NCBI GenBank assembly: GCA_946481475.1
Contig: CAMLOB010000024.1
Span: 1-14,366 of the forward strand
DNA from: an uncultured Chlorobiota bacterium
GTDB taxonomy: Bacteria; Bacteroidota; Kapaibacteriia; OLB7
Direction: 5' to 3'
Length of the DNA stretch: 14,366 nucleotides
In this document: one piece after another, positions 7,372 through 13,752 of the stretch
Numbering within the stretch: position 1 is the first letter of the stretch
Layout: each line of letters opens with the position of its first letter
The notes under the pieces: model-generated
Databases searched by the model: none
Told to the model about the DNA's origin: nothing
Seen by the model: only the letters and a program-made list of their open reading frames with translations
Position numbers and translations under genes: made by a program

Positions 7372-8517
7372 ATGGAGAGAGATCGGGAGACAATCATCAG
7401 GGAATCCCACATCCCGCCGAAAGATATCGACGCGTTTCGCCACTGGTCGCTGCGGCGCAGGATCGTGGGGCGCATCCTCGGATTCTTCTTCGGTCGCCCG
7501 CAGGGACGACCGAAACTCCGGCCGGAGGAGCTGCGGCGCGTCCTGCTGGTCCGGCACGACCGACTCGGCGATTATATCATCACCACACCGATCATCGAGA
7601 CCCTGAAGCGACTTGCCCCGGAGGCCGAGATCGACGTACTGGGGAGCAACGTCAACGCAGAGGTGATCCGTTCGGATCCGAGAGTGGCGAACCTGATTCT
7701 CTGGGGAGATTCGCTCGCCGAACGCTTCAGGGCGATCCGGGCCTGTCGCCGCCGCGACTACGACGCGACCTTTCAACTGGTCACACGCCACACAACGATG
7801 CCGATCATCATCGCCGGACTCGCCACGCCGCGCGGACGGGTGGTCGGCAGAGGACATCGGTACAACAGGTTCCTCTTCGATCATCGGCTGACCTATTTCC
7901 CGAGCACTCATCTGGCCGAACAGACCTACGCGATCTTTACGCAGGGGATCGATCTCGGCGAAGAGAGTCCGGCCATGCCCCCCTATTCGCTGATGCTGGA
8001 CGAGAAGCTGAGAGAGGAGACGGAGAGAGAACTGGAGAAGATGGGGCTGGAGAAAGGGAAGTTCATCCTGCTGAACCTCTCGGCTAGCGAAGAGTACCGG
8101 ACGCTGAGGGAGGAGCGGGCAACGGAACTGGTCCGGATGCTGAACGAACGATTCGGTCCGGAAGGATTGACCGTAGCCGTGACCGGGGCGCCCGAGGATC
8201 GGGAGAAGATCGAACGCATAGCGCGTGAAGGGGGGGCCCTGGTGATGAGTTTCCCCTCGATCCTGAAAGCCGCAGCCGGAATTGCCGCGGCCCGGCTGCT
8301 GATCTCCCCCGACACCGGATCGGTCCACATCGCCACGGCGGTCGGCACGCCTGTGACGGCATACTACACGGAGTTCGCGAAACCGGCCATGTGGGCGCCG
8401 CGCGGCATTCCGCACCGGGTGGTGATCGGACAGATCCACGACGAATCGGACAGTATTCCGCTGGAAAAAATTCTGGAGGCGACGGTCGGGCTTTTGCACG
8501 AAACCGGCGGAGCCTGA
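7372..8517 (+). CDS. Glycosyltransferase family 9 (heptosyltransferase-like), second of a tandem pair
   Basis: The 381-residue product is a clear paralogue of the preceding gene product. They share GRPQGRPKL followed by RHDRLGDYIITTP (here 61-73) and the PDTGSVHIATAVGTP motif at 313-327. MPPYSL (residues 202-207 here, 186-191 in the partner) is also shared. The DNA keeps a stretch around atgcccccctattcgctg in both genes, so duplication rather than convergence is likely. It has a longer polar N-terminus (about 28 residues) than its partner. The ATG at 7372 follows GGAAAAGGA directly. The stop at 8515-8517 is followed by a hairpin at 8555-8574 and then by the convergent ompA-type gene. The two enzymes may add successive sugars of a core oligosaccharide, as tandem GT9 enzymes often do; this is inference. 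Confidence 0.92.
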   Translation: MERDRETIIRESHIPPKDIDAFRHWSLRRRIVGRILGFFFGRPQGRPKLRPEELRRVLLVRHDRLGDYIITTPIIETLKRLAPEAEIDVLGSNVNAEVIRSDPRVANLILWGDSLAERFRAIRACRRRDYDATFQLVTRHTTMPIIIAGLATPRGRVVGRGHRYNRFLFDHRLTYFPSTHLAEQTYAIFTQGIDLGEESPAMPPYSLMLDEKLREETERELEKMGLEKGKFILLNLSASEEYRTLREERATELVRMLNERFGPEGLTVAVTGAPEDREKIERIAREGGALVMSFPSILKAAAGIAAARLLISPDTGSVHIATAVGTPVTAYYTEFAKPAMWAPRGIPHRVVIGQIHDESDSIPLEKILEATVGLLHETGGA

Positions 8518-8554
8518 CGATTGCAGACCCCGCCGCTTCGGTTTTCTTCGTCTG

Positions 8555-8574
8555 TTCTCACACCTGTGTGAGAA
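8555..8574. terminator. Perfect small hairpin between convergent genes (possible bidirectional terminator)
   Basis: TTCTCACAC and GTGTGAGAA are perfect inverted repeats separated by CT. A real RNA hairpin would have about 8 pairs and a four-base loop. It sits in the 75-base gap between the stops of the second GT9 gene (plus) and the OmpA-family gene (minus), where a shared terminator is expected. No T-run follows it on either strand, so it is not a standard intrinsic terminator. Confidence 0.45.
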
Positions 8575-8592
8575 TCGATTCGATGTTCCCTG

Positions 8593-9585
8593 TCAGTCGA
8601 TCCGCCGCATCTCGATACGACGATTGCGGGCACGCCCTTCGGCCGTGCCGTTGTCGGCGCGGGGTCGCGTCTCGCCGTAGCCGATCGTCTCCATCCTGCC
8701 GGCCGCCACACCATTGCGGATGAACCACTGCTTCACCGATTCCGCCCGCCGCATCGAAAGATCCTGATTGTTCTCCGCCGTCCCGACACTGTCGGTATGT
8801 CCGGAAATTTCCACACGAACCTCCGGGTTCAGCTCCAGCGTCCGGAGGACGCGGCGCAGGATCGTTACGGACTCCGGTTTGATCGACGCGCTACCGGTCT
8901 CGAACTCGATCCCCTCCAGCACAAACGGGACGTCGCGGCGAATCTGCGGAACGGATTCATCCCCCTCATCTCCGGTACCGCCAAAAGAATAAATCACCCC
9001 GACCATCCCCGACCACCACGCATCGTTGATGTCGTCGTACTTCGGATTCAGATCGTCGTTGAGCGTGAGATTGCTTCCGACCTGCAGATCCAGCGCCCAG
9101 TTAAGCGAGAGCCGATAGTTCAATCCGACGCCGAGAGGGATCATCAGCATCGGACCCGACGTGTCGGCCCCGGGAGTTCTGTCCAGCGGCAGTTCCACGA
9201 CGTCGAACGAAGCGAAGCCGAGTCCGGCATAGGCATACGGACTGAGCTGGTCGTTGGCCCACGGCGTGAGGATGGCGCGAAGGTCGATCGGGATCAACGT
9301 CGTCTCGACATCGGCAAGATCGAGATAGGAACCGTCATCCTTGAAAATCATGTAGCCCGCTCCGAGTTCCAGATGGAGCGACTCCAGAAGAGCGTAGCGG
9401 AAGAGTCCTCGGAAGCCCCACGACGGGGCGATCTCATCCCCCTCGCTGACGCCGATTGTTCCCCCTCCGGTAAGGCCGATACCATAACGATACTCTTGTG
9501 CCCTGGAGACACCGCCGGCCAGAACGAACAGCAGCAGCAATCCGGACACCTTGACAATAATTCGATGCATGTGCATGTGGTACAT
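8593..9585 (-). CDS. OmpA-family outer-membrane protein (beta-barrel plus peptidoglycan-binding domain)
   Basis: The 330-residue protein has three parts. A signal peptide (about 1-29) has a hydrophobic core GLLLLFVLAGG and SRAQ at the cleavage site. A region of alternating hydrophobic strands (about 31-203) is rich in Gly, Tyr and Leu and ends IYSFGG, consistent with an eight-stranded barrel. A C-terminal OmpA-like domain (about 220-330) has EFETGSASIKPES (227-239), SGHTDSVGTAENN (261-273), MRRAESVKQWF (278-288) and the final NRRIEM (321-326). The Asp of GHTDS and the Arg of NRRIE are the residues expected to hold peptidoglycan diaminopimelate. It should tether the outer membrane to the cell wall. 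The start is uncertain: ATGs at 9585, 9576 and 9570 are all in frame, and the one at 9570 gives a signal peptide of more usual length (MHRIIVKV...). No ribosome site separates them. Confidence 0.93.
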   Translation of the reverse strand: MYHMHMHRIIVKVSGLLLLFVLAGGVSRAQEYRYGIGLTGGGTIGVSEGDEIAPSWGFRGLFRYALLESLHLELGAGYMIFKDDGSYLDLADVETTLIPIDLRAILTPWANDQLSPYAYAGLGFASFDVVELPLDRTPGADTSGPMLMIPLGVGLNYRLSLNWALDLQVGSNLTLNDDLNPKYDDINDAWWSGMVGVIYSFGGTGDEGDESVPQIRRDVPFVLEGIEFETGSASIKPESVTILRRVLRTLELNPEVRVEISGHTDSVGTAENNQDLSMRRAESVKQWFIRNGVAAGRMETIGYGETRPRADNGTAEGRARNRRIEMRRID

Positions 9586-9941
9586 AAAAGCATTAAAGTT
9601 ACAGGTAGCCGCTGCGATTGTCCCTTCGGACGATCGCCATCGAATACCGTGAAAAGTCTGTCAGATCCGATGAGGATGGAGGTTCGGGAAATTATCGTGC
9701 GGTGAGGAGAGCGGAAAGTCCGGCCGAATTATCTTCTGATCAAACCGGTCCTCTCCTGCATGGAAATACCCGCACCGCAGGTAAGGGCTTGCAATGGATT
9801 GCGCGGAAGGAAGAAATCGATGGTTCGAGAACGGATTGCTTCCTCCTCAATTCCGTTCTCCATGTCACGGGGGTTATATATCAGGGGCTTTCATGGCCGT
9901 TTCCCAATCCCCACTCCGTCCTGCCCGGGTCTCCCCTCTTC
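9586..9941. other. 356-base gap without a supported gene; holds inverted repeats
   Basis: The gap lies between the start of the OmpA-family gene and the end of korB, both on the minus strand. I see no coding frame with family resemblance. Two foldable segments are visible. At 9827-9860 GAGAACGGATTG pairs with CAATTCCGTTCTC around a nine-base loop (12 pairs, one bulged base). At 9705-9757 AGGAGAG pairs with CTCTCCT and an inner CGG with CCG. The first lies about 80 bases past the korB stop and could help end that transcript, though no T-run follows. The rest would be leader and promoter for the OmpA-family gene; TAACTTTA at 9602-9595 on the minus strand resembles a -7 box but lacks a TTG at the right distance. 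Confidence 0.5.
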
Positions 9942-10973
9942 CTACCCGACCACCCAGGTCTCCCCTTCGTGCAGCAGTTGCTCAAGATCTCCCTCTCCGA
10001 ACCGCTCGCGGGCCGCTTCAAGTTGCGCGTTGGCCAGATCGTCATACGTGTCTCTTCTCTCCCGGTAGATCACGCCGATCGGCGTCGGCATCCCGGGCTG
10101 ATCGTTCATCAGCGAGAGGAGATGGGCCAGTTCCTGCGAGGTCTCATCATGTCTGAGAAGCTGATCGGCCGGCACGTCCGCAAGCACAACAACTTCAAGG
10201 CGCAATCCGTTCACCCGGATGCCCCTGTCGCTCTCTTTTCCGAAAATCATCGGCTCGCCATGCTTCAGCACCAGCACGTTATCGTCCTTTATGTCCCGCT
10301 CGGTCCGGTGGGCGAAAGCTCCATCGTTGAAGATATTACAGTTCTGATAGATCTCGATAAAACTTGTTCCCGTGTGGTTGTAGGCGTCCTCGTAGATCTC
10401 CTGCTGATGCTTCGCCTCACGGTCGATTGTGCGGGCCACATACGAAGCGCCGCAGCCGAGAGCAAAGCGGACCGGATTGATCGGTGCGTCGATCGAGCCG
10501 AACGGAGTCGACTTCGTTTTCTTGCCGACCTCCGAGGTCGGTGAATACTGTCCTTTCGTCAGACCGTAGATCCGGTTGTTGAAGAGAAGGATGTTGCAGT
10601 TGACGTTCCGCCGCAGGATATGCATCATGTGATTGCCGCCGATCGAGAGACCGTCGCCGTCGCCGGTGACCACCCAGACCGACAGATCGGGACGGGTCAC
10701 CTTCAGTCCGGTGGCAAAGGCGGTTGCCCGACCGTGGATGCTGTGCAGACCGTAGCAGTCCATGTAGTAGGGGAAGCGACTGGAGCAGCCGATGCCGGAG
10801 ATGAACGTGTAGTCCTCCTTCTTCCGGTCGATACGGGGAAGGGTCCGCTGCACCTGTGCCAGGATCGAATAGTCGCCGCACCCCGGACACCAGCGAACGT
10901 CGGCGTCGGAGCTGAAATCCTTTGCGGTATATACCGGCTTCTCCGGAGTCACCGGTGCTGTTTTCTCACTCAT
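9942..10973 (-). CDS. korB: 2-oxoglutarate:ferredoxin oxidoreductase, beta subunit
   Basis: KorB carries thiamine diphosphate and one [4Fe-4S] cluster and, with KorA, interconverts 2-oxoglutarate plus CoA and succinyl-CoA plus CO2 using ferredoxin. The 343 residues match the family length. WCPGCG at 28-33 supplies Cys29 and Cys32. Cys63 (GIGCSSRFPYY) and Cys212 (NCNIFNDGAF) are at the positions expected for the other two cluster ligands. The thiamine-diphosphate motif begins GDGDGLSIGGNH at 104-115 and ends with NN at 132-133 (LLFNNRIYGLTKGQYSPTSE). The ATG at 10973 gives the usual N-terminus, without a clear Shine-Dalgarno. The gene follows korA by 39 bases, so the two form an operon. No separate delta/ferredoxin subunit is encoded beside it, as is normal for two-subunit KorAB enzymes. 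A pyruvate-specific enzyme is less likely, given the two-subunit form and the sequence. Confidence 0.95.
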   Translation of the reverse strand: MSEKTAPVTPEKPVYTAKDFSSDADVRWCPGCGDYSILAQVQRTLPRIDRKKEDYTFISGIGCSSRFPYYMDCYGLHSIHGRATAFATGLKVTRPDLSVWVVTGDGDGLSIGGNHMMHILRRNVNCNILLFNNRIYGLTKGQYSPTSEVGKKTKSTPFGSIDAPINPVRFALGCGASYVARTIDREAKHQQEIYEDAYNHTGTSFIEIYQNCNIFNDGAFAHRTERDIKDDNVLVLKHGEPMIFGKESDRGIRVNGLRLEVVVLADVPADQLLRHDETSQELAHLLSLMNDQPGMPTPIGVIYRERRDTYDDLANAQLEAARERFGEGDLEQLLHEGETWVVG

Positions 10974-11012
10974 AATCGTTCAAGATGAAAGTTGAAAAAT
11001 CCGGAAGAGGCT

Positions 11013-12902
11013 TCAGGCCATCATCTCTGTTGGATTTTTACTTTTGATTGTTCCATTCCCCGTCCCGTTTGCCCCGGGAGCAAGCACTCCCTCGATCAGC
11101 GTCTCCAGTTCCCCGGCGGTATAGGGCATGCCCTGAATCTTGTTCCATCCGATCGCGTCGACCAGGAACTCCGAACGGATCAGTCGGGAAAGTTGCCCCA
11201 TATTCAGTTCCGGCACGGCAATGCGCCGGAAGCGACCCAGCACTTCGGCGATGTTCCGGGGCATCGGGTTGAGATAGCGGAGATGGGCCTGCGAGACGTT
11301 GTAGCCTCTGAGCCGCATCCGGTCGACCGCCACGCGGATCGCTCCGTAGGTCGACCCCCACCCGAGCACCAGCAGATCTCCTTCCTGATCGCCGTAGACT
11401 TCCAGATCCGGAATGTCGTGTGCGATACCGGCGATCTTGCTTGCCCGAATCTTCGTCATCTTCTCGTGGTTCTCCGGGTCATAGCTGACGCCGCCGCTTC
11501 CGTGCTGCTTCTCCAGACCTCCGATCCGATGTTCAAGACCGGGTGTTCCGGGGACAGCCCAGGGACGGGATTCGTATTCGTTCCGGGAGTAGGGATGGAA
11601 GTGGTCGGAGTCGGTGTAGAAGGTTACGGTCAGATCGGGAAGATCGCTGACCGCCGGAATCTTCCACGGCTCGGCGCCGTTGCCGAGATAGCCGTCGGAG
11701 AGGAAGAAGACCGGCACCATGTATTTGGTTGCCAGACGGGCCGCCTCCATAATCATCCAGAAGCAATCCCCCGGCGTCTGCGGCGCGACGATCGGAACCG
11801 GAGCCTCGCCGTTGCGACCGTAGAGGGCCTGCAACAGATCGGACTGCTCGGTCTTCGTCGGCATGCCGGTTGAAGGTCCGGCACGCTGGATGTTGCAGAC
11901 GACCACCGGCAGCTCGGTCATCACACCGAGACCGATCCCCTCGGACTTCAGGGCCACGCCCGGTCCGGCCGTTGTGGTAAAGGCAAGAGATCCGCCGTAG
12001 GCCGCACCGAGCGCGGCGCAGATCGCGGCGATCTCATCTTCGGCCTGGAAGGTGAGGAAACCGAAATTCTTGAAGCGGGAGACGAAATGGAGGATGTCCG
12101 AAGCGGGCGTGATCGGATAGGTTCCCAGGAACCCCTTCAGTCCGGTCCGCTGCGACGCTGCCACCATCCCGAGAGCCGTCGCCTGATTTCCCGTAATGTT
12201 CCGGTACGTTCCCGGAGGAAGCTGCGCCGGAGGGACTTCGTAGCGAGCGTTGAAGACCTCGGCGGTCTCCCCGAGATTGAAACCGGCCCGCAACGCCTTC
12301 TCGTTCGCCTCGGCCAGTTCCGGTCGACCCGAAAACTTCTCGGCGATCCACTTCAGCGTCGGCTCCATCGGACGGTTGTAGATCCAGTAGAGAAGACCGA
12401 GCGTGTAGAAGTTCTTGCACCGTCCGGCCTCCTTGTTCGAGAGACCGAGTCCCTCCACCGCCTTCAGCGTTCCCGTCGTCAGGGGGAGACGGATAACGTT
12501 GTAGCCGGAGAGGGAATCGTCGTCGAGAGGATTCGAGGCGTATCCGGCAAGCTCCAGATGTTTTTTGTCGAAGGCATCATCGTTGATGATGATTGTCCCC
12601 CCTCTTTTCAGGTGGGTCAGGTTCGTAATCAGGGCTGCCGGATTCATCGCAACCAGCACGTCAGGAGCATCTCCCGGCGTGTGAATATCGTTCGATGAGA
12701 AATGGAGCTGGAAGGCGGAGACGCCGTAGGTGGTGCCGGCGGGGGCGCGAATTTCCGCCGGGAAATCGGGAAGGGTGGCAAGATCGTTCCCGTGCAACGC
12801 CGTCGTCCGCGTGAATTGCCCGCCGGTCAGCTGCATACCGTCGCCGGAGTCTCCGGCAAAACGGATCACGACATCGTCCAGTTGTTCGCGCTGTATGCTC
12901 AT
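11013..12902 (-). CDS. korA: 2-oxoglutarate:ferredoxin oxidoreductase, fused gamma-alpha subunit
   Basis: The 629-residue product has the two-part form of KorA. Residues about 1-200 are the gamma domain ([17 protein letters not shown] at 14-30). From about 230 the alpha domain follows. YPITP at 262-266 is the known 2-oxoacid-binding motif of these enzymes. [20 protein letters not shown] at 337-356 is the KorA signature. The C-terminal domain includes [12 protein letters not shown] at 511-522 and HLRYLNPMP at 540-548. I chose the ATG at 12902, giving [10 protein letters not shown]; a longer frame to 12983 adds 27 residues without family resemblance and crosses the leader palindromes. With KorB it works either in an oxidative TCA cycle coupled to ferredoxin or in the reductive cycle; the direction cannot be told from the sequence. 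Divergent from ybaB; likely transcribed from the promoter candidate at 12988-13020. Confidence 0.95.
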   Translation of the reverse strand: MSIQREQLDDVVIRFAGDSGDGMQLTGGQFTRTTALHGNDLATLPDFPAEIRAPAGTTYGVSAFQLHFSSNDIHTPGDAPDVLVAMNPAALITNLTHLKRGGTIIINDDAFDKKHLELAGYASNPLDDDSLSGYNVIRLPLTTGTLKAVEGLGLSNKEAGRCKNFYTLGLLYWIYNRPMEPTLKWIAEKFSGRPELAEANEKALRAGFNLGETAEVFNARYEVPPAQLPPGTYRNITGNQATALGMVAASQRTGLKGFLGTYPITPASDILHFVSRFKNFGFLTFQAEDEIAAICAALGAAYGGSLAFTTTAGPGVALKSEGIGLGVMTELPVVVCNIQRAGPSTGMPTKTEQSDLLQALYGRNGEAPVPIVAPQTPGDCFWMIMEAARLATKYMVPVFFLSDGYLGNGAEPWKIPAVSDLPDLTVTFYTDSDHFHPYSRNEYESRPWAVPGTPGLEHRIGGLEKQHGSGGVSYDPENHEKMTKIRASKIAGIAHDIPDLEVYGDQEGDLLVLGWGSTYGAIRVAVDRMRLRGYNVSQAHLRYLNPMPRNIAEVLGRFRRIAVPELNMGQLSRLIRSEFLVDAIGWNKIQGMPYTAGELETLIEGVLAPGANGTGNGTIKSKNPTEMMA

Positions 12903-12929
12903 AATCAATCGTTGAGTTCGGATTTCGGA

Positions 12930-12967
12930 ATCCCGGGATCGTTTTGCAAAATGCCGTTGCCGGCAAC
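12930..12967. promoter_or_regulatory. Three adjacent palindromes in the korA leader (possible operator region)
   Basis: ATCCCGGGAT (12930-12939), TTTTGCAAAA (12942-12951) and GTTGCCGGCAAC (12956-12967) are perfect palindromes of 10, 10 and 12 bases within 38 bases, separated by only 2 and 4 bases. They lie 28-65 bases before the korA start, downstream of the promoter candidate, so a protein bound here could block or modulate korAB transcription. No known operator is recognised, and each palindrome alone could be chance. Confidence 0.4.
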
Positions 12968-12987
12968 AATCCGGAATCCGCAATTGT

Positions 12988-13020
12988 TCAACTTAGCACC
13001 GCATCGATTCAATACCAATA
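12988..13020 (-). promoter_or_regulatory. Candidate Bacteroidota-type promoter for korAB
   Basis: On the minus strand TTG (13018-13016) and TAAGTTGA (12995-12988) are separated by exactly 20 bases. The layout and -7 box are nearly the same as those found ahead of the FG-GAP gene at 1346-1376 (TTG-N20-TAAGTTCA). The expected transcript would have a leader of about 80 bases that includes the three palindromes. A match to the TTG-N(17-23)-TAnnTTTG pattern is the only evidence. Confidence 0.38.
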
Positions 13021-13081
13021 ACATGACGTGTCAGGTCGTGTGTCTTACGCTCTCTTACGACTGTCGCAGACCTCCGTCCGA

Positions 13082-13114
13082 TTGCCCTGTTCTCCGTTCT
13101 AAATCCTATATTTC
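13082..13114 (+). promoter_or_regulatory. Candidate Bacteroidota-type promoter for ybaB
   Basis: TTG (13082-13084) is followed after 22 bases by TATATTTC (13107-13114), one mismatch from TAnnTTTG. It lies about 83 bases before the ybaB ATG and in the right direction. The remaining 13115-13196 is a purine-rich leader. Sequence match only. Confidence 0.3.
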
Positions 13115-13196
13115 GCTTCCCTCTCCTCCCCGACGCTGAAGGTGAGGAGAGAGCAACGAATGGAGAGGACGTTCACAACTATCGGGAGAAGATTCA

Positions 13197-13535
13197 ATGG
13201 ATCGGAACATGATGATGCAGGCGATGCAGGCCATGCAGGAAATGCAGAAACGGATGGAGGCGGCCCAGCAGAAGCTGAAGACGATGTCGGTTACCGAGGA
13301 AGGGGGGGGCGGCATTGTAAGGGTGACGATCTCCGGAGAGCTGAAGCTGACGAAGCTGGAGATCGACGAGGAGGCGCGGAAGAACGAGGAGAAGGATGTG
13401 CTGGAAGATCTGATGATCGCCACCATCAACAAAGCCATCGAATCGGCCGCAGCGATGAAGGAGCGGGAACTGGGAGCATCGACCGAAGGATTGTTGCCCA
13501 ACATCCCCGGCATGAATTTCCCGTTCGGCATGTAG
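13197..13535 (+). CDS. ybaB: YbaB/EbfC family nucleoid-associated DNA-binding protein
   Basis: YbaB/EbfC proteins are small dimers of 100-115 residues that bind DNA and coat the nucleoid. This one has 112 residues. The N-terminal helix is Met- and Gln-rich (residues 5-30, MMMQAMQAMQEMQKRMEAAQ), as in the family. A beta region with the conserved GGGGIVRVTISGELKLTKLEI follows at about 36-56. A second helix EDLMIATINKAIESAA spans about 70-85, and the tail ends LPNIPGMNFPFGM. The ATG at 13197 has GGGAGAAG a few bases upstream. In many bacteria ybaB sits between dnaX and recR; here neither is adjacent: korA is divergent on one side and a btpA-family gene follows 217 bases downstream. The stop codon TAG overlaps the first base of the palindrome at 13535-13556. 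Confidence 0.95.
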   Translation: MDRNMMMQAMQAMQEMQKRMEAAQQKLKTMSVTEEGGGGIVRVTISGELKLTKLEIDEEARKNEEKDVLEDLMIATINKAIESAAAMKERELGASTEGLLPNIPGMNFPFGM

Positions 13536-13556
13536 GTCCATGGTGCACCATGGACC
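13535..13556. repeat. 22-bp perfect palindrome overlapping the ybaB stop codon
   Basis: The 22 bases read identically on both strands. The arms start GGTCCATGG and the core is CATGGTGCACCATG (13539-13552). The first G is the last base of the ybaB stop codon, and GTAG (13532-13535) sits at the 5' foot. It could fold in the transcript as the end of ybaB, but no T-run follows. It is closely related to the centre of the larger inverted repeat at 13608-13661. Confidence 0.9.
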
Positions 13557-13607
13557 ACAGACCAACCGGGCCCCTGGGAATCATGGCCCTATAGCCTTCG
13601 CCTATAA

Positions 13608-13661
13608 CCTGCGGAGACCTGTTGGGACATGGTACACCATGTCCCAACAGGTCTCCGCAGG
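13608..13661. repeat. 54-base inverted repeat with a 26-bp perfect stem between ybaB and btpA
   Basis: The left arm 13608-13633 (starting CCTGCGGAGACC, ending GGGACATGGT) is an exact reverse complement of the right arm 13636-13661, around a two-base centre (AC). A stem this long with essentially no loop would be very stable in RNA and can extrude as a cruciform in DNA. No T-run follows (the next bases are ATGGATCTTACC), so it is not a normal intrinsic terminator. Between it and the palindrome at 13535-13556 is a short stretch with a repeated CCTATA (13589 and 13601). The 91 bases from 13662 to the btpA start show no other element beyond a small AATCC-G-GGATT inverted repeat. It may be a REP-like or other dispersed palindromic element, or a transcriptional insulator. 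Confidence 0.92.
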
Positions 13662-13752
13662 ATGGATCTTACCCCTGCAATCCGGGATTTCATTCCTGCC
13701 GATCCCCAGAACAGAGCAGATAGTCCATATTGAATATTCGATCTAAAATTTC

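Noticed and set aside
7063..8499. A 478-codon open frame on the minus strand
   Set aside because: It is antisense to the well-supported GT9 pair, with an Arg/His/Asp-rich composition typical of shadow frames in GC-rich DNA.
9701..9725. Resemblance of GCGGAAAGTCCGGCC to the conserved GAGGAAAGTCCGGGC of RNase P RNA
   Set aside because: The remaining conserved RNase P blocks (for example ACAGAA...GGCTTA) are missing from the following few hundred bases, and the match itself is imperfect. A SAM riboswitch was also considered and lacks the CGGCAACC block.
9815..9836. tRNA T-arm-like GGTTCGAGA
   Set aside because: The flanking bases do not form the five-pair T stem and no other tRNA arms are present.
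9618..10544. A 308-codon plus-strand frame across the ompA-korB gap into korB
   Set aside because: Most of it is antisense to korB, which is firmly identified; the part in the gap has no recognisable domain.
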